Shown in pieces: positions 1 through 5,346 of a stretch of DNA of 5,818 nt (position 1 is the first letter of the stretch; each line of letters opens with the position of its first letter). The DNA comes from JAIBBG01 sp046304755 (GTDB lineage Bacteria > Bacteroidota > Bacteroidia > Flavobacteriales_D > Sanyastnellaceae): NCBI GenBank assembly GCA_046304755.1, contig JBKCDO010000089.1, forward strand, positions 1 to 5,818, read 5' to 3'. The notes under the pieces are model-generated. The model had not been told where the DNA came from, did not search any database, and was given only the letters and a program-made list of their open reading frames with translations. The translations under genes and the position numbers were made by a program.

Positions 1-24
1 TGAAGTGGTGAAGTGGTGAATAGG
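1..24. repeat. Short tandem repeat, three octamers
   Basis: Three consecutive 8-base units: TGAAGTGG at 1-8, TGAAGTGG at 9-16 and TGAATAGG at 17-24. Read on the other strand the units are of the TTCACCAC type, so this is the same repeat family as the TTCACnn array at 209-243 but in inverted orientation. The ten bases at 14-23 are exactly complementary to 220-229. The left end of the array may lie outside the window. Function is unknown. Confidence 0.75.
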
Positions 25-28
25 TTCC

Positions 29-42
29 TTCGCCCTTCGCCC
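29..42. repeat. Tandem heptamer TTCGCCC x2
   Basis: Two perfect copies of TTCGCCC (29-35 and 36-42) followed by a run of seven T (43-49). The first copy supplies the likely -33 element of the promoter for the small gene downstream, so a change in copy number could alter the promoter. With only two copies it may simply be chance or a degenerate extension of the neighbouring array. Confidence 0.5.
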
Positions 43-59
43 TTTTTTTCCTATACTTG
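29..59 (+). promoter_or_regulatory. Bacteroidota-type promoter for the small lysine-rich gene
   Basis: TTCG at 29-32, a spacer of exactly 19 bases, then TATACTTG at 52-59. The Bacteroidota primary sigma consensus is TTTG-N19-TAnnTTTG, so each box has one mismatch and the spacing is ideal. Transcription would begin a few bases after 59, giving a leader of roughly 20 bases before the ATG at 86. The call rests on pattern matching only. Confidence 0.55.
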
Positions 60-85
60 CTTCGTAAACCAAACCCATCATTTCC

Positions 86-190
86 ATGGCAAAGTCAAAA
101 GATCAAAAGAAAGAAGTTAAGAAAGTAGCAACAAAAACCAAGGCAGAGAAACGCGCCGAAAAACGCGACAAAAAGCCGAAGTACGACTAA
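86..190 (+). CDS. Small lysine-rich basic protein, 34 residues
   Basis: An ATG at 86 opens a 34-codon frame ending in TAA at 188-190. The protein starts MAKSKDQKKEV and ends KKPKYD. It has 13 lysines, 2 arginines and 6 acidic residues, for a net charge near +9, and it lacks hydrophobic segments, cysteines or a signal peptide. It is probably a cytoplasmic, disordered or helical peptide that could bind nucleic acid or ribosomes, but no function can be assigned. Support for a real gene is a well-spaced promoter just upstream, a sensible short leader, and a resemblance, from memory, to short MAKSKD-type lysine-rich hypothetical proteins in other Bacteroidota. There is no Shine-Dalgarno sequence, as usual in this phylum. 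It stands alone, bracketed by short tandem repeats, and converges on the glycosyltransferase gene with a 47-base gap. Confidence 0.65.
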   Translation: MAKSKDQKKEVKKVATKTKAEKRAEKRDKKPKYD

Positions 191-208
191 TCACACTAGG
201 TCACATTC

Positions 209-243
209 TTCACTGTTCACTATTCACCATTCACCGTTCACCG
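209..243. repeat. Tandem heptamer array TTCACnn x5
   Basis: Five contiguous 7-base units beginning TTCAC and ending TG, TA, CA, CG, CG (209-215, 216-222, 223-229, 230-236, 237-243). Looser TCAC-containing sequence precedes it from about 191. The array fills most of the gap between two convergent genes. Its last unit contains the final arginine codon and stop codon of the glycosyltransferase, so the array has shaped the end of that protein. It is an inverted-orientation relative of the array at 1-24. Similar TTCAC-rich intergenic tracts are, as I recall, common in Bacteroidota genomes; their function is unknown. Confidence 0.85.
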
Positions 244-1887
244 GCTCTCCACAAACGGCGCTACCAAATCCTGATGGTGAATTTTCAGCATCGGTGCATC
301 GGCATCGGTGCGAATGACTTGTTGCCACGGGGCTGACTTCCTCAAGTAAAGGTTGACCAAAATGGCATCGTTGCGATTGTTGAACACCAGTGTGTCGCCC
401 TCAGCCGCGGCGCGCTGAGCAAAAGCTGCTGCCTCGCGGTAACGATTGTAGTTGGCCTGCTCCTCTTCGGATGCATTGGAAAGGGCAGGGTAGAGGCCTG
501 CAATCATCAAGGCCGATAAAATGCCCATTAGCGCAAAGCCCACCGCTTTCGACGGACGGCTGTATTCCATCATGCGATCGATGCCAAAGGCCAACAATAA
601 GCAGGCAAAGGGTATCACGAATATCGCATAGCGAATATCAAATGGTATCGAATGGCCCGAGCGAAGCGCCATGACAATCACAAAGACAACGTACATCACC
701 AGCGGAAAGGTCACGAACATGACAGGACGGAAATATTCCGATTTGCGCACTTTTCGGAAGACGAAAAACAGGGCAGTTGCAGGCAGCGCGAACACCAGAA
801 TTTGAAGCAGTAGCAAGGACGGGTCCTCAACATGGACCCCGAAGATGCGCACGTAATTGGTCGCAGTGTCTCCAAAGATATCCGAAGCGGTGCGCACGTG
901 GCTGGGCATCTCGCCATTCACCGGTAAATTCAGCTGCCACATTTGACGCTCAATGTTCATCGGCTTTTTGCCCTGCCAACCGCCGTTGAACAGCCAGATG
1001 GAGAATAACCCGAAGCCTATTACAGCCATCACCGCATATTGAATCAGTGCCTTGCGATGACTGTGGAAAATGGCCACAAGCAGCACATGCGACAGGAAAA
1101 CATACAGCGTCACATAGTGCGAGAGCAATGAAAGATTCAATACGAGCACGTATAGTGGAATGTGCAGCCAGGTGTGTCTTTTGGCCACACTCACCTGATA
1201 GATGCTATAGGTAGCCAGCAAAATCATAAATGACGCCGGAACGTAGGCCCGCGCCAATTGACCGTATTCAACCAGAATCGGATGAAAGCTCAGCAATGCT
1301 GCTGCGATGTTGGCCGTGCGCTCATTGAATAGCTGACGGCAGAAGTAATACCCGAGAATAACCGTGAGCACTCCAAACAAAACAGAAAGTGAGCGCAGGG
1401 CAAAATTGCTGTCTCCGAATAGGCTCGCCCACCAGTAAAGCATAACGTTATACGCCGCTGCATTACCGCTGTCGGCAATGGTAGCGCTCACCACGTTGTC
1501 GAAAGTTCGCTGCGACCGCAACTCCTGCTGAGTAAAGGTGCTGTCTATTGACACGTTCAGCGTTAATTCGGGCGACATGTTGGCATCAATCCCGTTCACA
1601 CGGCACAGCGTCATCAGCTCATTTTGTGTGAGCGACTGACTCTCGAGGTAATTCAAACGAATCAACAGCGAGCCAATGATGAATAAACTGAGCAGTGCCG
1701 AAGTCTTGATCACAGGTTGTGGTTTGCGGTTGGCAAGGGGCGAAAATAGGGAATTTACTTCGAGGCGACGTGCAATGCTCCCCAACCCAACAGCGGCACT
1801 CTTCCGTGGCTCATGTTTAAACGATTGAATTTCAGAAGTAAATTTGTCATCGAGATCGGGGCTCCTTTTTTTTGCATCATGAAACAA
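238..1887 (-). CDS. GT39/PMT-family integral membrane glycosyltransferase
   Basis: Probable polyprenyl-phosphate-sugar-dependent glycosyltransferase of the GT-C fold (PMT_2/GT39, the wider ArnT and protein-mannosyltransferase group), acting at the outer face of the inner membrane. It has about ten hydrophobic segments, near residues 62-79, 165-183, 192-207, 217-233, 243-274, 284-300, 357-377, 388-408, 419-436 and 449-467 (numbered from the TTG at 1887). Family signatures are the loop around residues 141-166 (NVMLYWWASLFGDS followed by ALRSLSV) and residues 203-215 (HPILVEYGQLARAY). The first loop has N89-E90 where the family usually has Asp-Glu. A short soluble tail follows residue 470. The start is uncertain. 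The frame has no ATG; candidates are TTG at 1887, TTG at 1785 and GTG at 1713. The GTG gives a clean MIKTSALLSLF membrane start and has TATTTTCG (1748-1741), a one-mismatch -7-like box, upstream. Acceptor and donor sugars cannot be predicted. Confidence 0.9.
   Translation of the reverse strand: MFHDAKKRSPDLDDKFTSEIQSFKHEPRKSAAVGLGSIARRLEVNSLFSPLANRKPQPVIKTSALLSLFIIGSLLIRLNYLESQSLTQNELMTLCRVNGIDANMSPELTLNVSIDSTFTQQELRSQRTFDNVVSATIADSGNAAAYNVMLYWWASLFGDSNFALRSLSVLFGVLTVILGYYFCRQLFNERTANIAAALLSFHPILVEYGQLARAYVPASFMILLATYSIYQVSVAKRHTWLHIPLYVLVLNLSLLSHYVTLYVFLSHVLLVAIFHSHRKALIQYAVMAVIGFGLFSIWLFNGGWQGKKPMNIERQMWQLNLPVNGEMPSHVRTASDIFGDTATNYVRIFGVHVEDPSLLLLQILVFALPATALFFVFRKVRKSEYFRPVMFVTFPLVMYVVFVIVMALRSGHSIPFDIRYAIFVIPFACLLLAFGIDRMMEYSRPSKAVGFALMGILSALMIAGLYPALSNASEEEQANYNRYREAAAFAQRAAAEGDTLVFNNRNDAILVNLYLRKSAPWQQVIRTDADAPMLKIHHQDLVAPFVESR
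1866..1873. repeat. Homopolymer of 8 T (A8 on the minus strand) near the glycosyltransferase start
   Basis: Eight T on the plus strand. On the minus strand it follows tandem ATG codons at 1880-1878 and 1877-1875 that are in a different frame from the glycosyltransferase. One extra A would join them to that frame, giving an N-terminus beginning MMQKKRSPDLDD and a 547-residue protein. The last three T also form part of the -33 box of the rpsT promoter. Confidence 0.6.
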
Positions 1888-1901
1888 GTTGTGTATATTT
1901 G
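1871..1901 (+). promoter_or_regulatory. rpsT promoter, full Bacteroidota consensus
   Basis: TTTG at 1871-1874, a spacer of exactly 19 bases, and TATATTTG at 1894-1901. This matches the Bacteroidota consensus TTTG-N19-TAnnTTTG at every defined position. Transcription should begin a few bases after 1901, leaving a leader of about 20 bases before the rpsT ATG at 1926. The left half overlaps the 5' end of the divergent glycosyltransferase frame if that gene starts at 1887. A strong consensus promoter fits the high expression of a ribosomal protein. Confidence 0.85.
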
Positions 1902-1925
1902 CGCCCCCAATTGAATTTTAAGACA

Positions 1926-2180
1926 ATGGCAAACCACAAATCAGCTATCACCCGCATTCGTTCAAACAACGCTAAGCGTCTGCGTAACAAATACTACCAC
2001 AAGACCATGCGTAACGCTATGCGTAAACTGCGCGCAATGACTTCCAAGAAAGAAGCAGGTGCATTGTTGCCAAAGGTGGTAAGCATGTTGGATAAACTCG
2101 CGAAGAACAATGTGATTCATAAGAACAAAGCCGGTAACCTCAAGGGTAAAGCGCAAGTGTTCGTGAACAAGTTGAAATAA
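1926..2180 (+). CDS. rpsT: 30S ribosomal protein S20
   Basis: Ribosomal protein bS20, a primary 16S rRNA-binding protein of the small subunit. The 84-residue product begins MANHKSAITRIRSNNAKRL and ends NKLK, matching the family in length, in the MANxKSA start and in its composition of basic helices. Conserved-type segments include NKYYHKTMRNAMRK (residues 21-34) and the C-terminal HKNKAGNLKGK stretch. The ATG at 1926 is chosen because an in-frame ATG farther upstream (1872) lies inside the promoter and before the predicted transcription start. No Shine-Dalgarno sequence is present; the leader just before the ATG is A/T-rich. The gene appears to form its own transcription unit, with a consensus promoter before it and a strong intrinsic terminator after it. 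Confidence 0.98.
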   Translation: MANHKSAITRIRSNNAKRLRNKYYHKTMRNAMRKLRAMTSKKEAGALLPKVVSMLDKLAKNNVIHKNKAGNLKGKAQVFVNKLK

Positions 2181-2185
2181 TATTC

Positions 2186-2202
2186 CATGCCTCACAGGCA
2201 TG
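2186..2202 (+). other. Small hairpin after rpsT
   Basis: A perfect inverted repeat, CATGCC at 2186-2191 and GGCATG at 2197-2202, with a 5-base loop (TCACA). It begins 5 bases after the rpsT stop codon. It has no T-run, so it is unlikely to terminate by itself. It may protect the 3' end of the rpsT message or act together with the terminator just downstream. Confidence 0.5.
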
Positions 2203-2206
2203 CTTT

Positions 2207-2234
2207 AAGGCTCTCCATTCGGAGGGCCTTTTTT
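2207..2234 (+). terminator. Intrinsic terminator of rpsT
   Basis: A 10-base stem formed by 2207-2216 (AAGGCTCTCC) and 2221-2230 (GGAGGGCCTT) with one T-G wobble pair and a 4-base ATTC loop. The stem ends in TT and four further T follow (2231-2234), giving a six-T tract. It is strongly directional: no T-run is seen for the minus strand. It ends 11 bases before the radC start codon, leaving almost no room for a separate radC promoter after it. Confidence 0.88.
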
Positions 2235-2245
2235 GTTTTGCGCCC

Positions 2246-2941
2246 ATGAAAGTGCACGACAACCTCTGTCTGCCGGCGCTCCAAGAGTGCCCCAGACAAA
2301 AACTGATGAACATTGGTCCAAGTGGATTGACCGATGCCGAATTACTCACCTTGCTGCTGGGAAGCAATGGCACTCCGGAAAGCCAATTGCTGCTTTCTCG
2401 CAAGATCTTGCATAGCCTCAACCACGATTGGCAAGCTTTGGGAGCCCTTAACTGGAAGGAGCTGGCTCGCATCAGCGGTGTAAGCAAGCGCCACGCGGTG
2501 AACCTGGCTGCGGCCTGCGAAATGGCTCGGCGCAAGATTGCCGCCGAAAGCAAGCGTACTCCGGTCATCCGCCATTCGCGCGATGTCTATGAAAGACTGC
2601 TGGAGTTCATGTGGAACCTGCCTCACGAAGAGTTTTGGGTAGTCTCCATGAGCCGCGCCAATCGGGTGATTTCACTCGATAAAATCAGTGAAGGAGGACT
2701 CAGTGCCACGATTGCCGATCCAAAAAAGGTGTTCCGAATTGCGCTAGTCAATAACGCAGCGAGTATTATTGTGGCCCACAATCATCCCAGCGGTAACCTG
2801 GAGCCCAGTAAAGACGATGACGCGCTCACCAAACGATTGTTGTTGAGCGGACAAATGCTCGAATGCCCCGTATTGGATCATGTCATCGTCACCGATCACG
2901 GCTACTACAGCTATACCGATGAGGGCATGCTCAAACCATGA
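2246..2941 (+). CDS. radC: RadC family JAMM/MPN+ protein
   Basis: A 231-residue member of the RadC (UPF0758) family, near the usual length. Residues 16-95 form the N-terminal helix-hairpin-helix-like region: PRQKL, then LTDAELLTLLLGS (28-40), then the ISGVSKRHAVNLAAACEMARR stretch ending at residue 96. Residues about 110-229 form the MPN+ domain with the metal-binding motif HNHPSG (H178, H180) and D191 at the expected H-x-H-x10-D spacing. The enzyme is therefore predicted to keep its zinc ligands. Despite its name, the role of RadC in DNA repair is not established; it is cytoplasmic and widespread. The ATG at 2246 keeps the conserved PRQKL segment, so later starts are less likely. It follows the rpsT terminator at once and overlaps the next gene by four bases (ATGA). 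No promoter was recognised, so it may depend on readthrough or on a promoter inside rpsT. Confidence 0.96.
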   Translation: MKVHDNLCLPALQECPRQKLMNIGPSGLTDAELLTLLLGSNGTPESQLLLSRKILHSLNHDWQALGALNWKELARISGVSKRHAVNLAAACEMARRKIAAESKRTPVIRHSRDVYERLLEFMWNLPHEEFWVVSMSRANRVISLDKISEGGLSATIADPKKVFRIALVNNAASIIVAHNHPSGNLEPSKDDDALTKRLLLSGQMLECPVLDHVIVTDHGYYSYTDEGMLKP

Positions 2942-4062
2942 CAACGATTCTAACCATTGTCGGCACACGACCACAGATTATTAAGGCTGCTGCGCTAAGC
3001 AGAGCATTTGCTGCTTGTGACTCCGGGCGTGTGGAAGAAATCCTTGTGCATACGGGACAGCATTATGATGATAACATGTCGCAGGTGTTTTTCGATGAAC
3101 TCGAAATGCCCGCACCGCGCTACCAATTGAACGCCGGCTCCGGCGGACACCTAAGTCAATTGGCTGCCATGCTCGAAGGACTGGAGCGCATCATTGATGA
3201 AGTACGCCCCAATGCCATTCTTGTTTATGGTGATACGAATTCAACCCTGGCGGGAGCACTGGCAGCCTCCAAGCGGCGCATTCCGCTCATTCATGTTGAG
3301 GCCGGTTTGCGGTCATTCAACAAAGCGATGCCGGAAGAGAATAATCGCATTGTAACGGATCACGCATCCTCGCTGCTGTTCGTGCCAACCGAGGCGGCGC
3401 TGAATAATCTGGCTAAAGAAGGATTGGATATCACTTATCGTGGCACGCCTTCCGCCGATCACCCGCTGATTGTTGCAACCGGGGATGTGATGTACGACAA
3501 TGCGCTGCACTTTGGCGCATTTCCTGTGTCGGCTAATGTCTTGCCTGAAGAGGTAAAGCAATCCGGTTTTATCCTCGCTACCGTGCATCGCGACAATAAT
3601 ACCGATGATGAACAGCGATTGAAAGCCATATTGAAGGGCTTGAATAATCTGGCTGTTCAAACTGCTCTGTCCGTTGTGTTACCGGTTCACCCGCGATTGA
3701 AAAGACAGCTCCGGACCTTTCAAATCGAAATGATAGACTATCCTTCAATTCACCTCATCGAACCGGTGTCGTATCGCAGCATGCTGGCTTTGCTGAAGGC
3801 GTGCTCTCTGGTATGCACCGATAGCGGCGGCTTGCAGAAGGAAGCTTACTTCATGGAGCGGCCCTGTGTTATCATGCGTCCGGAAACCGAATGGGTAGAG
3901 TTACTCACCGGTGGCCATGCGCGTATTGCAGATGCAGATTCTGTCAAAATCGTAGATGCAGGATGGGAGTTCATACAGCAGACGCCTGCCGATTGGCCTT
4001 CGCTTTATGGAGATGGGCAGGCCGCCAAACATATGTGTGACGTCATTCTAACTCATTTCTGA
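2938..4062 (+). CDS. wecB: UDP-N-acetylglucosamine 2-epimerase, non-hydrolysing
   Basis: Converts UDP-GlcNAc to UDP-ManNAc in the cytoplasm, a precursor for surface polysaccharides. At 374 residues it has the normal family length, with two Rossmann-like halves of the GT-B fold. Visible motifs are GTRPQIIKAA (residues 9-18), TGQHYD (39-44), GDTNST (98-103), HVEAGLRS (119-126), MPEENNR (131-137), ATVHRDNNTDD (214-224), HP (251-252), TDSGGLQKEA (294-303) and MRPETEW (313-319). By motif alignment to the E. coli enzyme the catalytic acids would be D99, E121 and E133, with H217 in the nucleotide site; all are present. The HRDNNTDD variant in place of HRRENF is, from memory, usual in the Bacteroidota branch. 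The ATG at 2938 overlaps the radC stop codon as ATGA, suggesting translational coupling. The deacetylase-like gene follows after four bases. The symbol names the activity; E. coli-type enterobacterial common antigen is not implied. Confidence 0.95.
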   Translation: MTTILTIVGTRPQIIKAAALSRAFAACDSGRVEEILVHTGQHYDDNMSQVFFDELEMPAPRYQLNAGSGGHLSQLAAMLEGLERIIDEVRPNAILVYGDTNSTLAGALAASKRRIPLIHVEAGLRSFNKAMPEENNRIVTDHASSLLFVPTEAALNNLAKEGLDITYRGTPSADHPLIVATGDVMYDNALHFGAFPVSANVLPEEVKQSGFILATVHRDNNTDDEQRLKAILKGLNNLAVQTALSVVLPVHPRLKRQLRTFQIEMIDYPSIHLIEPVSYRSMLALLKACSLVCTDSGGLQKEAYFMERPCVIMRPETEWVELLTGGHARIADADSVKIVDAGWEFIQQTPADWPSLYGDGQAAKHMCDVILTHF

Positions 4063-4066
4063 TCCC

Positions 4067-5344
4067 GTGCTCATCTTCACCCGCATTCAGCATCCTCGCT
4101 TGGTTTACGCCGCGCAGCAGGTCTTTCGTAACGTGCAGGGTGAGCTCCGTTTCACCGATTCGGTGGAAGTTTTTCAGACCGAAACAGGTCCGAAATGGTG
4201 GTATGATGAGGAGGAAAAGCATGAAGCTTGGCAATGTGAACCTGTCGCGATTCTTTGGAAAAATGACGTCCCCAACCTTCGTCCTGAACTAAAATATTGG
4301 AATAATATTCCGTTTCCGGATTTGGATGGAAGCGGGCGGTTCGACCCGCTGGCGTGCACGTTCTACATGCTTTCACGGATGGAAGAGTATACGAGTGCAC
4401 AGCGCGATGAACACGGCAGGTTCTCCGGGCATTCGTCTTGGTCGGGGCCTGACATCGTTCAAATGGCCATCGTGGATCGCTGGCGCCGCGCCATGGAGCA
4501 GGAGTTGTTGCAGCATTTTCCTGCGGCAACCGTTATGCTTCCGACCTATCGTCCCGTGGCGACCATCGACGTGGATAGTGCTTTTGCGTTTCGGTATAAG
4601 GGAGTTCGCCGAACGTGTGGAGCACTGGTGTTGGATGTGCTCAAGGGAAAATGGAAGCAAGCAGTTGAGCGAGCGTATTGTGTGCTGGCTAATCAGGATG
4701 ATCCGTTCGATACGTACGATTTCATTAGCGATTATTGCCACGAGCACAGAGTGGAGTTGAAGTGCTTCTTTCTGCTGGCGAACCGTTCGCGCTTTGATAT
4801 CAATATCGATTTTCGCAATGAACAATTGCAGGATCGGATTTTAGAGATGCGTGATTCAGGAGCATTGGTTGGTATTCATCCTGGCTACCGAAGCCATGCG
4901 GATGTTTCCATTTTGAAGACGGAAATACAGCGCTTGCAAACGATTTTGGATGAACCTGTCCACCACAGCCGACAGCATTTCCTCAAGTTTGACTTACCTG
5001 TTACGTATCAGCGACTTTTGCAAAATGGTCTATGTCACGATTACTCGATGGGTTATGCGGATGTACCGGGATTCCGCGCCGGTACGAGTTTCCCGTTTCC
5101 CTGGTTTGATTTGACGAGAAATGCGGCAACATCCCTTCTAATTCATCCGGTAGTTGTAATGGATTCCACACTGAATTCATACCTCCGTCTTTCACCTCAG
5201 CAAGCCAAGGAAACAATCGATGTGCTTCGCAATGAAGTGCGCGCCGTAGGTGGTGAATTCACCTCACTCTGGCACAATGAAACCGTTGCAGAGCGCGGCA
5301 TCTGGAAAGGCTGGCGCCAGGTCTGGCAGTATTGTCTACATTGA
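4067..5344 (+). CDS. Polysaccharide deacetylase-like protein with DUF7033-type N-terminus
   Basis: A 425-residue protein related to NodB-type carbohydrate esterases. Residues about 1-160 resemble the DUF7033 region seen before such domains in Bacteroidota: FDPLACTFYMLSRMEEY (92-108), DEHGRF (114-119), then a VDRW segment (136-139). The catalytic-type domain covers about 163-405: TIDVDSAF (167-174, metal-type acids D168 and D170), GIHPGYRS (269-276, H271), RQHFLKF (303-309), HDYSMGYADVPGFRAGT (324-340) and LLIHPVVVMD (357-366, H360). Motif 2 has a single histidine instead of the classic H-x3-H, so metal binding may differ and activity is not certain. No signal peptide is seen, which suggests a cytoplasmic site. 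The start is GTG at 4067: a stop at 4049-4051 rules out anything much earlier, and the resulting MLIFTRIQHPRL fits the family as I recall it. Gap to wecB is four bases, so the two are probably cotranscribed and act on the same N-acetylated glycan pathway. Confidence 0.88.
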   Translation: MLIFTRIQHPRLVYAAQQVFRNVQGELRFTDSVEVFQTETGPKWWYDEEEKHEAWQCEPVAILWKNDVPNLRPELKYWNNIPFPDLDGSGRFDPLACTFYMLSRMEEYTSAQRDEHGRFSGHSSWSGPDIVQMAIVDRWRRAMEQELLQHFPAATVMLPTYRPVATIDVDSAFAFRYKGVRRTCGALVLDVLKGKWKQAVERAYCVLANQDDPFDTYDFISDYCHEHRVELKCFFLLANRSRFDINIDFRNEQLQDRILEMRDSGALVGIHPGYRSHADVSILKTEIQRLQTILDEPVHHSRQHFLKFDLPVTYQRLLQNGLCHDYSMGYADVPGFRAGTSFPFPWFDLTRNAATSLLIHPVVVMDSTLNSYLRLSPQQAKETIDVLRNEVRAVGGEFTSLWHNETVAERGIWKGWRQVWQYCLH

Positions 5345-5346
5345 AC

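Noticed and set aside
209..243. Heptamer array as a CRISPR
   Set aside because: The units are 7 bases with no spacers, so this is a simple tandem repeat.
390..989. Plus-strand open frames opposite the glycosyltransferase
   Set aside because: They are antisense to clear membrane-protein coding sequence and show no recognisable domain or promoter.
1741..1776. Minus-strand promoter for a glycosyltransferase start at 1713
   Set aside because: TATTTTCG (1748-1741) is one mismatch from the -7 consensus, but no -33 box occurs at the required 19-base spacing; too weak to list as a feature.
1872..1925. Longer in-frame start for rpsT at ATG 1872
   Set aside because: It lies inside the promoter, before the predicted transcript start, and the added residues do not fit S20, which begins MANHKSA at 1926.
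4152..4825. Minus-strand and alternate plus-strand open frames inside the deacetylase gene
   Set aside because: They are shadow frames of a well-supported 425-residue protein, with low-complexity or unfamily-like translations.
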